Positions 42,928 through 52,779 of a stretch of DNA of 64,000 bases are shown one piece after another. The notes under the pieces were generated by a model. That model saw only the letters and a program-made list of their open reading frames with translations. It ran no database searches and was not told the origin of the DNA. This DNA comes from Sphingobium sp. TCM1 (GTDB lineage Bacteria; Pseudomonadota; Alphaproteobacteria; Sphingomonadales; Sphingomonadaceae), in the NCBI RefSeq assembly GCF_001650725.1, contig NZ_LXVX01000005.1:186001-250000 (forward strand), in the 5' to 3' direction. The first letter of the stretch is position 1. Each line of letters starts with the position of its first letter. The translations under genes and the position numbers were made by a program.

Positions 42928-44319
42928 ATGGCCGCGCTCTGGACCTCCGAGGAGATCGCCCAGGCCACAGGCGGCGCCGCGTCGGCGCCGTTCGCCGTTT
43001 CGGGCGTCGCTTTCGACAGTCGTGAAGTAGGGCAGGGCGACCTGTTCGTCGCGATGAAGGGTGAAACCACCGACGGCCATAAATTCGTCGACAGGGCGTT
43101 CGGCCAGGGCGCGTCCGGCGCGATCGTCAGCGAGCCGGTCGCGCACCCGCATGTGCTGGTCCCCGACAGCGCCGCCGCGCTCGAAGCGCTGGGCAAGGCG
43201 TCGCGCGGCCGCATGGCAGGCAAGGCGATCGGCGTCACCGGCTCGGTCGGCAAGACCGGCACCAAGGAGGCGCTTTTCCTCGCCCTCGATCGCGCCGCGC
43301 CGGGGCAGGTGCATCGCTCGGTCAAAAGCTACAACAACCATGTAGGCGTGCCGCTGAGCCTCGCCCGGATGCCGCGGACAAGCGCCTATGGCGTGTTCGA
43401 GATGGGCATGAACCATGCCGGCGAACTGGCGGCGCTGACCCGGCAGGTGCGGCCCCATGTCGCCATCGTCACCGCCATCGCGCCCGCCCATATCGAATTT
43501 TTCGGCACCGAGGACAAGATCGCCGAGGCCAAGGCGGAGATATTCGAGGGGCTGGAACCGGGCGGCGTGGCGATCATCCCCTATGACAGTCCCCATGTCG
43601 CCACCCTCTACAGCAAGGCGGAACGCCATGCCGGCCGCATCCTGACCTTCGGCACCAGGGCGGAGGCGGATGTCCATGTGCTGGAGACGGTGGCGGCGCC
43701 CGGCGGCGGCACGCTGGTCACGGCCCGGCTGCCCGACGCCGAACTCTGCTTTACCGTCGCGGCGCCCGGCGACCATTGGGTGTCCAACGCGCTGGCGGTG
43801 CTGGCGGCGGTCGACGCGGTCGGCGGCGATCTGGCGGCGGCCGGGCTCGCGCTGGCCGAAATGCCGGGCCTGCCTGGACGTGGCGCGCGGCGTATCCTGC
43901 CGGTTACGGGCGGCGAAGCGCTGCTGATCGACGAAAGCTACAACGCCAATCCCCTGTCGATGGTCGCGACGCTCAGGCAGCTGGGACGCGAGCGCGCCGA
44001 GCGCCGCATCGCCATATTGGGCGGGATGCGCGAACTGGGCGACCGCAGCGCCGAACTTCATGCGGGCCTTGCCGATCCGATGCGGGCAGGGCAGGTCGAT
44101 TTCGCCATTCTGGTCGGCGCGGAAATGGCGCCGCTGGCCGACGCGCTCGACGGCGCCATCCCCTATGCCCATGTCCCCGACACGGCGAGCGCCATTCCCC
44201 TCATCCAAACCGAAATGCGCGCGGGCGACGCGATCCTGGTCAAGGGCTCCAACGGCGTCGGTCTGTCCCGCCTGGTCGCCGCCCTGGCCGAGGCCGTCCG
44301 CGACGGAGACCATGACTGA
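42928..44319 (+). CDS. murF: UDP-MurNAc-tripeptide D-Ala-D-Ala ligase
   Basis: 463 residues from ATG 42928 (a TTG just before it is in frame). Joins D-Ala-D-Ala to the UDP-MurNAc-tripeptide. P-loop [24 protein letters not shown] (substrate loop), and [11 protein letters not shown] near the C-terminal domain are diagnostic. The stop overlaps the mraY ATG. Confidence 0.96.
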   Translation: MAALWTSEEIAQATGGAASAPFAVSGVAFDSREVGQGDLFVAMKGETTDGHKFVDRAFGQGASGAIVSEPVAHPHVLVPDSAAALEALGKASRGRMAGKAIGVTGSVGKTGTKEALFLALDRAAPGQVHRSVKSYNNHVGVPLSLARMPRTSAYGVFEMGMNHAGELAALTRQVRPHVAIVTAIAPAHIEFFGTEDKIAEAKAEIFEGLEPGGVAIIPYDSPHVATLYSKAERHAGRILTFGTRAEADVHVLETVAAPGGGTLVTARLPDAELCFTVAAPGDHWVSNALAVLAAVDAVGGDLAAAGLALAEMPGLPGRGARRILPVTGGEALLIDESYNANPLSMVATLRQLGRERAERRIAILGGMRELGDRSAELHAGLADPMRAGQVDFAILVGAEMAPLADALDGAIPYAHVPDTASAIPLIQTEMRAGDAILVKGSNGVGLSRLVAALAEAVRDGDHD

Positions 44320-45392
44320 TGCTCTACTGGCTGGCCGAAACCCTTGATTTCGCTGGGGTCTTCAACCTTATCCGCTATCTGTCCTTCCGCGCGGGCGCAG
44401 CGATCGCGACCGCGCTGATCCTCGGCCTGCTGATCGGCCCCCGGTTCATCGGCTGGCTGCGGGTGCGCCAGGGCAAGGGGCAACCGATCCGCAGCGACGG
44501 TCCGCAGAGCCATCTGGCCAAGCGCGGCACGCCCACCATGGGGGGGCTGATGATCCTGACCTCGATGGTGATCTCCGTGCTGCTGTGGATGGACCTCAGT
44601 TCCACCTATGTCTGGGCCTGCCTGTTCGTGACGCTGGGTTTCGGCGCGATCGGCTTCCTCGACGACTATGACAAGGTGACGAAGGCCAGTCACAAGGGGC
44701 TGTCGGCCAAGATGCGGCTCGCCTTCGAATTCCTGATTGCCGGCATCGCCGCCTGGATGATCGTCAACCAGCATGGCAATACCGCGCTCTACGTGCCCTT
44801 CTACAATGGCCCCGCGATCGAACTTGGGCCTTTCTATTTCTGCTTCGCCGCCTTCGTCATCGTCGCGTTCGGCAATGCGGTGAACCTGACCGACGGCCTC
44901 GACGGCCTCGCCACCATGCCGGTCATCATCGCCTGCATGGCCTTCATGGCGATCGTCTATCTGGTCGGCCGCGCCGACTTCGCCCAATATCTGGGCATCC
45001 CCCATGTGCCCGGCGCGGGCAACCTGACGATCCTGTGCGGCGCGATCATCGGTTCGGGCCTCGCCTTTCTCTGGTTCAACGCGCCGCCCGCCGCCGTGTT
45101 CATGGGCGACACCGGCAGCCTGGCGCTGGGCGGGACGATCGGCGTGATTGCCGTCACCGCGCATCACGAGATCGTGCTGGGCATTATCGGCGGCCTCTTC
45201 GTGGTGGAGGCGATGAGCGTCATCATCCAGGTCTTCTTCTACAAGCGAACCGGCCGCCGTGTGTTCAAGATGGCCCCGATCCACCATCATTTCGAACAGC
45301 TGGGCTGGGCCGAGCCGACCGTGGTGATCCGTTTCTGGATCATCGCCTTCGTCCTGGCGCTCGCCGGGCTCGCCACCCTGAAGCTGAGGTAA
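44319..45392 (+). CDS. mraY: Phospho-MurNAc-pentapeptide transferase
   Basis: 357-residue, multi-pass (about 10 helices) membrane enzyme that puts phospho-MurNAc-pentapeptide on undecaprenyl phosphate to form lipid I. Signature segments: [22 protein letters not shown] (Asp pair), [17 protein letters not shown] and MAPIHHHFE. Overlaps murF; murD follows 4 bases later. Confidence 0.97.
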   Translation: MLYWLAETLDFAGVFNLIRYLSFRAGAAIATALILGLLIGPRFIGWLRVRQGKGQPIRSDGPQSHLAKRGTPTMGGLMILTSMVISVLLWMDLSSTYVWACLFVTLGFGAIGFLDDYDKVTKASHKGLSAKMRLAFEFLIAGIAAWMIVNQHGNTALYVPFYNGPAIELGPFYFCFAAFVIVAFGNAVNLTDGLDGLATMPVIIACMAFMAIVYLVGRADFAQYLGIPHVPGAGNLTILCGAIIGSGLAFLWFNAPPAAVFMGDTGSLALGGTIGVIAVTAHHEIVLGIIGGLFVVEAMSVIIQVFFYKRTGRRVFKMAPIHHHFEQLGWAEPTVVIRFWIIAFVLALAGLATLKLR

Positions 45393-45396
45393 GCGG

Positions 45397-46791
45397 ATGA
45401 TCGTTTCGGACGCTTTTGCAGGCAAGACCTACGCCGTGCTGGGGCTGGCCCGGTCGGGCCTCGCCACCGTCGACACGCTGGTGGCGAGCGGCGCGCGCGT
45501 CGTTGCCTGGGACAGTCGTGAGGAAGCCCGCGCGCTGGTGGAGGGAAAGGCGGAACTGGGCGATCCGATGGAGATCGACCTGGCCGGCTTCGACGGGGTG
45601 GTCGTTTCGCCCGGAGTGCCGTTGAACAAGCATCCCATCGCCATGCGCGCGAAGCTGGCGGGCGTCCCGATCATCGGCGACATCGAACTGTTCGCGCTCG
45701 CACGGCCGACGCTGCCGCCGCACAAGGTCGTGGGCATCACCGGCACCAACGGCAAGTCGACCACGACCGCGCTGATCCATCACATCATCGAGCAGGCCGG
45801 CTATCCCGCCGTGATGGGCGGCAATATCGGCCTGCCGATCCTCAGCCAGCCGCCGCTGGAGCCGAACCTGCACGGCGTGGGCGTCTATGTGCTGGAACTG
45901 TCCAGCTACCAGATCGACCTGACCCACAGCCTGGACTGCGACGTCGCGGTGCTGCTCAACATCACGCCGGATCATCTGGATCGCTATAATGGCTTCGAGG
46001 GCTATATTGCGTCGAAAGCGCGGCTGTTTGAAATGCAGTCGGCCGCGCATGTCGCGGTCATCGCTACGGAGGACGAGCCGAGCCGCACCATCGCCCATAT
46101 CGTCCGTCATTCCCGCCAAGGCGGCAACCCATCTCCCGACCTGGCGCCCGGTATCCACGCCGGGGAGATGGTTCCTCGCCTCCGCGGGGAGGATGTGGTG
46201 GAGGTGGCTTCGTCCGACATCGACCCCGTCGAACAGCTAGGCTGGCCCGCTTTGCAAGGCCCGCACAACGCCCAGAACGCGGCTGTCGCGATCGCTGTCG
46301 CAAAGGCGCTGGGCATCGACACGGACACCATCGTCAACGCCCTTGCCAGCTACGCCTCTCTCCCCCACCGGATGCAGGCCGTGGCGACCCGCAATGGCGT
46401 CCTCTACGTCAATGACAGCAAGGCGACCAATGCCGCCTCGACCGCGCCCGCGCTCGCCGCCTGGCCCGCGATCGACGGCAAGCCCCGTATCCACTGGATC
46501 TTGGGCGGCGTCGCCAAGTCCGACAATCTGGACGAGTGCGCTCCGCATTTCGCCAATGTCGCCCACGCCTACACCATCGGCGAAGCGGGCCATATGTTCG
46601 CCGACCTGCTGCGTCCGCATATGGCGGTGGACGACAGCGAGATGCTAAGCGCCGCCGTCCGCCGCGCCGCGCGGGTGGCCCGGCCGGGCGATATTGTGCT
46701 GCTGTCGCCGGCCTGCGCCAGTTTCGACCAGTTCCGCGATTTCGAGGCGCGCGGCGATGCGTTCGCTGCGGCCGTGAACGCGCTGGAATAG
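45397..46791 (+). CDS. murD: UDP-MurNAc-L-Ala D-glutamate ligase with embedded palindromic repeat
   Basis: 464 residues (E. coli 438). P-loop GTNGKSTTT near 116-124, NITPDHLDRY, and HNAQNAAVAIA at the C-domain start. Residues 237-267 (VRHSRQGGNPSP to RLRGEDV) are encoded by a 91-base copy of the CGTCATnCCCGC palindromic repeat, which occupies the variable loop of the central domain before the HNAQN segment. The frame stays open, so a functional enzyme is probable. The insertion adds a strand-poor Arg/Gly/Pro-rich stretch. Confidence 0.94.
   Translation: MIVSDAFAGKTYAVLGLARSGLATVDTLVASGARVVAWDSREEARALVEGKAELGDPMEIDLAGFDGVVVSPGVPLNKHPIAMRAKLAGVPIIGDIELFALARPTLPPHKVVGITGTNGKSTTTALIHHIIEQAGYPAVMGGNIGLPILSQPPLEPNLHGVGVYVLELSSYQIDLTHSLDCDVAVLLNITPDHLDRYNGFEGYIASKARLFEMQSAAHVAVIATEDEPSRTIAHIVRHSRQGGNPSPDLAPGIHAGEMVPRLRGEDVVEVASSDIDPVEQLGWPALQGPHNAQNAAVAIAVAKALGIDTDTIVNALASYASLPHRMQAVATRNGVLYVNDSKATNAASTAPALAAWPAIDGKPRIHWILGGVAKSDNLDECAPHFANVAHAYTIGEAGHMFADLLRPHMAVDDSEMLSAAVRRAARVARPGDIVLLSPACASFDQFRDFEARGDAFAAAVNALE
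46105..46195. repeat. CGTCATnCCCGC palindromic repeat inside murD, copy 2
   Basis: Left arm CGTCATTCCCGCCAAGGCGG, then CCCATCTCCCGACC, right half GGGGAGATGGTTCCTCGCCT and CGCGGGGAGGATG. It aligns with the intergenic copy at 61837-61926 over its full 90 bases but with more changes in the right end, as expected if the coding frame has constrained or modified it. It starts exactly at murD codon 237. Confidence 0.82.
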
Positions 46792-46830
46792 GAAGGCCAT
46801 GGGGCGGCGATGAGCAGAAGGGGAACAGGC

Positions 46831-48033
46831 ATGTCCAGGGCTGGCGAACTGGTGAAGGGCTTTCGCACCCGCACCGTCCCGCGCGAGCGGACGGCGCTCG
46901 CCATCTGGTTCTGGGAAATCGACCGCGTCCTCCTGTCGCTGATCGTCGCGCTGATGGCGATCGGGCTGGTCGCCGTCGCCGCCGCATCCCCCGTCGCCGC
47001 GATCGACCGCTCGACCGCGCAGGTCGCGGTCAACCCGCTCATCTATTTCTATCGCCAGCTCATGTGGGTATTCATCGGCCTGCCGATCATGCTGGTCATC
47101 TCCATGCTGCCCCGGCCGCAGGCGCGGCGGCTGGCTATCTTCATGTGCGCCTTCTTCTTCCTGATGCTGCTGTTCGTGCCGCTGCTGGGGTCGACGGTGA
47201 ACGGCGCCAAGCGCTGGATCGACCTGCCCGGCTTCCGCTTCCAGCCTTCGGAATTCCTCAAGCCCGCCTATGTGGTGACGCTGGCCTGGCTGCTGTCGCT
47301 GCGCGCCAAGGACCAGAATCTGCCGGTGATGCAGTTGACCGGCGCGATGACGCTGCTGATCGCGGCGGTGCTGATGCAGCAGCCCGATTTTGGCCAGACG
47401 GTGATCTTCCTGGCCTGCTGGGGCTGCCTGCTGCTGCTGTCGGGCCTGGAAATGCGCTGGATCGCGATGCTTGGCGGCGCGGGCCTTGCGGGGCTGGTCG
47501 GAGTCTACATGTTCTACGAAAATGGCCGGCAGCGGATCAACGACTTCCTGGGCATCGGCGTGCAGATGGACACCGGCCCGGACCAGACCGACCTTGCCTT
47601 CCGCACCATCACCCATGGCGGCTTCACCGGCGTCGGGCCGGGCGGCGGCCAGAACAAGTTTCGCCTGCCCGAAGCGCATACCGACTATATCTTCTCCGTC
47701 ATCGGCGAGGAGTTCGGCCTGCTCGCCTGCATCGCCATCGCCTGCGTCTATCTTGCCATCGTGGTGCGGGTGCTGCTGCGCCTGTTGGACGAGGAAGATA
47801 ATTTCACCATCCTCGCCGCCGCGGGCCTCACCACCCAGTTCGGCTTGCAGGCGATCATCAACATGGGCGTCAATGCGCAGATATTTCCGTCGAAGGGCAT
47901 GACGCTGCCCTTTATCAGCTACGGTGGCTCCTCTATGCTGGCGCTTTGTATCGGCGTCGGCCTGCTGCTCGCATTCACGCGGCGCAACCCCTTCATGGGT
48001 CGGCACACGGTCGTCAAATGGAGTGGTCGATGA
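46831..48033 (+). CDS. ftsW: Septal glycosyltransferase FtsW
   Basis: SEDS-family polymerase of lipid II at the septum, partner of FtsI. The ATG at 46831 has AAGGGG 9 bases ahead; an upstream ATG at 46810 would add 7 residues. 400 residues, about 10 membrane helices. Diagnostic parts: NGAKRWIDLPGFRFQPSEFLKPAYV, GGGQNKFRLPEAHTDYIFSVIGEE with the essential Asp, and GMTLPFISYGGSSML. It ends overlapping murG. Confidence 0.95.
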   Translation: MSRAGELVKGFRTRTVPRERTALAIWFWEIDRVLLSLIVALMAIGLVAVAAASPVAAIDRSTAQVAVNPLIYFYRQLMWVFIGLPIMLVISMLPRPQARRLAIFMCAFFFLMLLFVPLLGSTVNGAKRWIDLPGFRFQPSEFLKPAYVVTLAWLLSLRAKDQNLPVMQLTGAMTLLIAAVLMQQPDFGQTVIFLACWGCLLLLSGLEMRWIAMLGGAGLAGLVGVYMFYENGRQRINDFLGIGVQMDTGPDQTDLAFRTITHGGFTGVGPGGGQNKFRLPEAHTDYIFSVIGEEFGLLACIAIACVYLAIVVRVLLRLLDEEDNFTILAAAGLTTQFGLQAIINMGVNAQIFPSKGMTLPFISYGGSSMLALCIGVGLLLAFTRRNPFMGRHTVVKWSGR

Positions 48034-49196
48034 GCATTTCCCGTCACTTCGTCCTCGCCGCCGGCGGGACGGGGGGTCATATGATTCCAGCCCATGCCGT
48101 GGCCGAGGAGCTGATAGCGCGCGGTCATCATGTCGCCCTCGTCACCGATGAGCGCGGCGCCAAAATTCCCGGTATCTTCGATAAGGCACAGGTCCATGTC
48201 ATGCCGGCCGGGCGCATGACGAAAAATCCGGCGAGCTGGCCGGGCGCATTGAAGGCGATCCTCGCCGGCCGCGCCATGGCCCGTCGCCTCAATGAAACCT
48301 TCCGCCCCACCGCCGTCGTCGGCTTCGGCGGTTATCCCGCCATGCCCGCGTTGCTGGGCGCACTGGCGGACGGCATCCCGACCGCCATTCATGAACAAAA
48401 TGCGGTGCTGGGCCGGGTCAACCGCCTGCTCGCCGGGCGCGTGGACGCCATCGCCACCGCCTATCCCGACGTCCAGCGCCTCAAGCACAGATATGCCGCC
48501 AAGGTGCATCTGGTCGGCAACCCCGTGCGCGAGGAAGTGAAGCAGTTGCGCGAGGAGGAGTTTCCCGCGCTGACCGACGAAAGCGTCTTCCGCGTGCTGG
48601 TGATCGGCGGCAGCCAGGGCGCGACCGTATTGTCGAGCGTCGTGCCAGAGGGATTGTCGATGCTGCCGGTCGCGCTCCGTCGCCGCCTTCAGGTGACGCA
48701 GCAGTGCCGCGCCGAAGATATCGAGCGTGTGCGCAAGGTCTATGCGGAGATGGAAATTCCCGCCGACCTCGCCACCTATTTCAACGATGTGCCGGAAAAG
48801 CTCGGCTGGTCGCATCTGGTGATCGCGCGCGCTGGCGCATCGACGCTCGCCGAGCTGACCTGCGCGGGCCGCCCGGCGATCCTCATTCCGCTGCCCAGTG
48901 CGATGGACGATCACCAGACCGCCAATGCCAGGGAAATGACCGAGGCGGGCGGCGCACGCACCATCCCGCAGGCGCGCTTCACGGCGGTCGAACTCGCCAA
49001 GCAGATGCAGAAGATGGCGATGGAGCCGGGCGCGCTTCAGAATGCGGCGAAGCGCGCGTGGAATTGCGGTCGCCCCAATGCGGCGCGCGACATGGCCGAC
49101 CTGCTCGAAAGCATCGGCAAGGCGCCGATCATGAATGATCCCGTAAAGGTCGGCCCTACGCCGACCAGCCTCAATCTCCAGGGAGTTCCCGCATGA
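48030..49196 (+). CDS. murG: UDP-GlcNAc:lipid I GlcNAc transferase
   Basis: 388 residues. GT28-type enzyme that converts lipid I to lipid II on the inner face of the membrane. G-loop [12 protein letters not shown] at the N-terminus, [25 protein letters not shown] and the C-terminal [26 protein letters not shown] with the UDP-binding E/Q pattern. ATGA overlap with ftsW fixes the start although the frame is open farther back. Confidence 0.96.
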   Translation: MSISRHFVLAAGGTGGHMIPAHAVAEELIARGHHVALVTDERGAKIPGIFDKAQVHVMPAGRMTKNPASWPGALKAILAGRAMARRLNETFRPTAVVGFGGYPAMPALLGALADGIPTAIHEQNAVLGRVNRLLAGRVDAIATAYPDVQRLKHRYAAKVHLVGNPVREEVKQLREEEFPALTDESVFRVLVIGGSQGATVLSSVVPEGLSMLPVALRRRLQVTQQCRAEDIERVRKVYAEMEIPADLATYFNDVPEKLGWSHLVIARAGASTLAELTCAGRPAILIPLPSAMDDHQTANAREMTEAGGARTIPQARFTAVELAKQMQKMAMEPGALQNAAKRAWNCGRPNAARDMADLLESIGKAPIMNDPVKVGPTPTSLNLQGVPA

Positions 49197-50620
49197 AGGG
49201 TGTCGGCACCGACATCGGCACGATCCATTTCATCGGCATCGGCGGCATCGGCATGTCCGGTATCGCCGAAGTCATGCATAATCTGGGTTACAGCGTGCAG
49301 GGGTCCGACGTGGCCGAGGGCTATGTCGTCGAAGGGCTGCGCAAGAAGGGCATCAAGGTGATGATCGGCCACAAGGCCGAAAATCTCGGCGACGCTGCCG
49401 TGGTCGTCACCTCTACCGCGATCAAGCGCGGCAATCCGGAGGTCGAACTGGCGCTGGAAACCCGCATCCCGGTGATCCGCCGCGCCGAAATGCTGGCCGA
49501 ACTGATGCGCCTCAAATCCACCGTCGCGGTGGCAGGCACTCATGGCAAGACCACGACCACCTCGATGGTCGCGGCGCTGCTGGACGCGGGCGGGGTCGAT
49601 CCGACCGTCATCAACGGCGGCATCATCAACAGCTATGGCTCCAACGCGCGGCTGGGCAATAGCGACTGGATGGTGGTGGAGGCCGACGAGAGCGACGGCA
49701 GCTTCCTGCGTCTCGACGGCACGATCGCGGTCGTGACCAATATCGATCCGGAGCATCTCGACCATTACGGCTCGTTCGACCGGGTGAAGGACGCCTTTGT
49801 CGAGTTCGTCGGCAATGTGCCCTTCTATGGTGCTGCGATGCTCTGCCTCGACCATCCCGAAGTGCAGGCCATCCTGCCGCGGGTGCAGGACCGCCGGATC
49901 GTCACCTATGGTTTTTCCGCGCAGGCCGACATTCGGGGCGAGAATGTCCAGCCGATTCCCGGCGGCAACCGCTTCGACGTGCAGATTCGCGAGCGTGACG
50001 GGTCGGTCCGCCGCATCGAGGGAATCGAAATGCCGATGCCCGGCCGCCACAATGTGCTCAATGCCATGGCGGCGATCGGTGTGGCGCTGCAAATGGGCAT
50101 CGACGACGCGACCATCCAGACCGGCTTCGCCAAGTTCGGCGGCGTGAAGCGCCGCTTCACCAAGGTGGGCGAAATCGCCGTGGGCGGCGGTACTGCGACC
50201 GTCATCGACGATTATGGCCACCATCCGGTCGAGATCAGGGCGGTCCTCGCCGCCGCCCGCGAAGGCGCGAAAGGCCGCGTCATCGCCGTGGTCCAGCCGC
50301 ACCGCTTCACCCGCCTGCGCGACCTGATGGATGAGTTCCAGCAGGCGTTCAACGATGCCGACATCGTCTATGCCGCCCCGGTCTATACCGCCGGCGAACA
50401 GCCGATCGAGGGCGTGGACAGCGCGGCGCTGGTCGCCGGCCTCAAGCGACGCGGGCATCGCCATGCCTCGACCGTCACCGACGCCGACGATCTCGTCGCG
50501 CTGGTCGCGGCCGATATCCAGCCCGACGACATGATTATCTGCCTGGGTGCGGGCGACATCACCAAATGGGCCGCGGGCCTTGCGGCGGCCGTCTCGGCAA
50601 AGGTCAAGGAAACCGCCTGA
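49193..50620 (+). CDS. murC: UDP-MurNAc-L-alanine ligase
   Basis: 475 residues. Starts the peptide stem by adding L-Ala to UDP-MurNAc. N-terminal [19 protein letters not shown]-loop [21 protein letters not shown] and C-terminal [14 protein letters not shown] are all present. Overlaps murG at its start (ATGA) and the small unknown gene at its end (TGATG). Confidence 0.97.
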   Translation: MKGVGTDIGTIHFIGIGGIGMSGIAEVMHNLGYSVQGSDVAEGYVVEGLRKKGIKVMIGHKAENLGDAAVVVTSTAIKRGNPEVELALETRIPVIRRAEMLAELMRLKSTVAVAGTHGKTTTTSMVAALLDAGGVDPTVINGGIINSYGSNARLGNSDWMVVEADESDGSFLRLDGTIAVVTNIDPEHLDHYGSFDRVKDAFVEFVGNVPFYGAAMLCLDHPEVQAILPRVQDRRIVTYGFSAQADIRGENVQPIPGGNRFDVQIRERDGSVRRIEGIEMPMPGRHNVLNAMAAIGVALQMGIDDATIQTGFAKFGGVKRRFTKVGEIAVGGGTATVIDDYGHHPVEIRAVLAAAREGAKGRVIAVVQPHRFTRLRDLMDEFQQAFNDADIVYAAPVYTAGEQPIEGVDSAALVAGLKRRGHRHASTVTDADDLVALVAADIQPDDMIICLGAGDITKWAAGLAAAVSAKVKETA

Positions 50621-50817
50621 TGTTCGAGCTGTTCGCCGTTGGCCTCGAAATGCAGAAGCGCATGATCGACGTCCAGATGCAGGGCGTCGAAGCCGCGCGC
50701 GACATGGTGGAGGCGGCGCAGCGCCAGGTCGAAACCGGCCTTGCCGCGACCCAGGCCAACGAAGCGGGCATGAAGGCGATGAAGAGCTGGATGAACCTCT
50801 GGGGCATTCGCGGTTGA
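50620..50817 (+). CDS. Unknown 65-residue helical protein between murC and murB
   Basis: Begins at the ATG overlapping the murC stop and ends at a TGA overlapping the TTG of murB, so it is translationally locked into the dcw run. It is Met/Gln/Ala-rich, with a long amphipathic helix (VGLEMQKRMIDVQMQGVEAARDMVEAAQRQVETGL) and a Trp-containing end (KSWMNLWGIRG). No signal or clear membrane helix. The composition recalls phasin-like or membrane-surface helices. I know of no named family for it. Confidence 0.72.
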   Translation: MFELFAVGLEMQKRMIDVQMQGVEAARDMVEAAQRQVETGLAATQANEAGMKAMKSWMNLWGIRG

Positions 50818-51713
50818 CTGCGACCGCCACCCTTCCGGCCGTTCGCGGCACGCTCAAGGCCGACGCTCCGCTGGCCCCGCTCGTCTGGTTCAAGGCGGGC
50901 GGCGCGGCGCAATGGCTGTTCGAGCCGAAGGATGCGGACGATCTCTCCGCCTTCCTCGCGGCGCTCGATCCGGCGATGCCGGTGATGGCGCTCGGCCTCG
51001 GTTCCAACCTCATCGTCCGCGACGGCGGCGTGCCGGGCGTGGTCGTGCGGCTGGGCAAAGCTTTCGCGAAGGTCGAGAGCCTTGACGCCACCACGCTCCT
51101 GTGCGGCGGCGGCGCATCGGGCATCCTCGTCTCCTCGACCGCGCGCGACGCAGGCATTGCGGGCCTCGAATTTCTCCGCTCCATCCCCGGCACGGTCGGC
51201 GGCTTCGTGCGGATGAACGGCGGCGCCTATGGCCGCGAAACCTGCGACATACTGGCCGAATGCGACGTCGTGCTTCGTTCGGGCGAGCGGGTGACGCTGT
51301 CCAACGCCGACCTTGGCTATAGCTATCGTCATTCGACCCTGCCCGATGGCGCGGTCGTGGTGTCCGCGACCTTTCGCGGCCATCCCGGCGAACCCGCTGC
51401 GATCCAGGCCGAAATGGACCGCATTGCCGCCGCGCGCGAGGAAAGCCAGCCGCTGCGCAGCAAGACCGGCGGCTCGACCTTCAAGAACCCGGATGGCCAC
51501 AAGGCCTGGGCGCTGGTGGACGAAGCGGGCTGTCGCGGCCTGGCTCTGGGCGGCGCGCAGGTGAGCGAAAAGCACACCAATTTCCTGCTCAACACAGGCG
51601 ACGCCACCAGCGCCGACATCGAGGCATTGGGCGAGGAGGTCCGCCGCCGCGTCAAGGCAAAGAGCGGCGTCGAGCTGGAATGGGAAATCCAGCGCGTGGG
51701 GTTGGCGAAGTGA
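50814..51713 (+). CDS. murB: UDP-N-acetylenolpyruvoylglucosamine reductase, TTG start
   Basis: 299 residues; FAD enzyme completing UDP-MurNAc synthesis. LGLGSNLIVRDGGVPGVVVRLG is the FAD loop, and IPGTVGGFVRMNGGAYG, YGYSYR-like DLGYSYRHS, KTGGSTFKNPDGHKAWALVDEAG with the catalytic Ser are present. There is no ATG before MPVMALGLG, so the TTG at 50814 overlapping the preceding stop is the only start that retains the whole N-terminus; it has no ribosome site of its own and likely depends on coupling. Confidence 0.94.
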   Translation: MTATATLPAVRGTLKADAPLAPLVWFKAGGAAQWLFEPKDADDLSAFLAALDPAMPVMALGLGSNLIVRDGGVPGVVVRLGKAFAKVESLDATTLLCGGGASGILVSSTARDAGIAGLEFLRSIPGTVGGFVRMNGGAYGRETCDILAECDVVLRSGERVTLSNADLGYSYRHSTLPDGAVVVSATFRGHPGEPAAIQAEMDRIAAAREESQPLRSKTGGSTFKNPDGHKAWALVDEAGCRGLALGGAQVSEKHTNFLLNTGDATSADIEALGEEVRRRVKAKSGVELEWEIQRVGLAK

Positions 51714-51727
51714 ACAATGCTCCCAAT

Positions 51728-51807
51728 CCGTTCGCCCTGAGCCTGTCGAAGGGCTTTCCTTCTTTAAAAAGTGAAGGGCGGGGCTTCGACAAGCTCAGCC
51801 CGAACGG
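51728..51807. repeat. CCGTTCG palindromic repeat, copy 2
   Basis: Complete 80-base palindrome: CCGTTCGCCCTGAGCCTGTCG at left, CGACAAGCTCAGCCCGAACGG at right, interior CTTCTTTAAAAA shared with the worn copy at 31638. It separates murB from ddl and is the only sizeable interruption in the dcw run. Confidence 0.85.
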
Positions 51808-51828
51808 TTTTAGTGTGGAGTGTTACGC

Positions 51829-52779
51829 ATGACCCGTGGTCCCTGGCATGTCGCCGTCCTGATGGGCGGCTGGTCGGCGGAGCGGCCGGTGTCGCTGTCG
51901 AGCGGGGAGGGCGTCGCCAAGGCGCTGGAATCGCGCGGGCATCGGGTCACGCGGATCGACATGGATCGAAACGTCGCCGCGCGCCTTGCCGAAACGAAGG
52001 CGGATGTGATCTTCAACGCGCTCCACGGCGTCCCCGGCGAAGACGGCACGGTGCAGGGCATGATGGACCTGATGGGTCTCACCTACACCCATAGCGGCCT
52101 CGCCACATCGGTCATCGCCATCGACAAGCAATTGACCAAGCAGGCGCTCGTCCCCCACGGCATCCCCATGCCCGGCGGCCATATCGTGGAGAGCGAAAGC
52201 CTCTTCGCCGCAGACCCGATGCCGCGTCCCTATGTGCTGAAACCCGTCAATGAAGGCAGCTCGGTCGGCGTCGCCATCGTCACGGCCGAGGGCAATTACG
52301 GCAATCCGATCGCGCGCGATGCCGTTGGCCCATGGCAGGATTTCCCCCAACTGCTCGCCGAACCCTATATTCGCGGCCGCGAACTCACCACCGCCGTGCT
52401 GGGCGACGAGGCGCTGCTGGTGACGGAACTCCGCCCCAAGAGCGGCTTCTATGATTTCGACGCCAAATATACCGATGGCATGACCGAACATGTCTGCCCC
52501 GCCGACATCCCGGCGGAGATCAGCGAGGCGTGCAAGGCGATCGCGCTGCGCGCCCACCAGCTGCTGGGCTGCAAGGGCGCGTCGCGGGCCGATTTCCGCT
52601 GGGATGATAATCAGGGGGTGGAAGGCCTCTATCTGCTGGAGGTCAATACCCAGCCGGGCATGACGCCCTTGAGCCTCGTTCCCGAACAGGCGGCGAAACT
52701 GGGCATTGACTATGCGACGCTGGTGGAGACTATTGTCGAGGAGGCGCTGAACCGCGCCGGGGGTAAGCAAGATGGCTGA
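51829..52779 (+). CDS. ddl: D-alanine--D-alanine ligase
   Basis: 316-residue ATP-grasp enzyme that makes D-Ala-D-Ala for murF. Motifs: VLMGGWSAERPVSLSSG, NALHGVPGEDGTVQG, VLKPVNEGSSVGV (ATP lid) and LEVNTQPGMTPLS with the Asn/Glu metal ligands. An upstream GTG (51820) could add three residues. Its end overlaps ftsQ by 8 bases. Confidence 0.96.
   Translation: MTRGPWHVAVLMGGWSAERPVSLSSGEGVAKALESRGHRVTRIDMDRNVAARLAETKADVIFNALHGVPGEDGTVQGMMDLMGLTYTHSGLATSVIAIDKQLTKQALVPHGIPMPGGHIVESESLFAADPMPRPYVLKPVNEGSSVGVAIVTAEGNYGNPIARDAVGPWQDFPQLLAEPYIRGRELTTAVLGDEALLVTELRPKSGFYDFDAKYTDGMTEHVCPADIPAEISEACKAIALRAHQLLGCKGASRADFRWDDNQGVEGLYLLEVNTQPGMTPLSLVPEQAAKLGIDYATLVETIVEEALNRAGGKQDG

Noticed and set aside
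41256..43325. 689-codon minus-strand frame opposite ftsI, murE and murF
   Set aside because: Pure antisense shadow of three conserved genes, low-complexity composition and no ribosome site.
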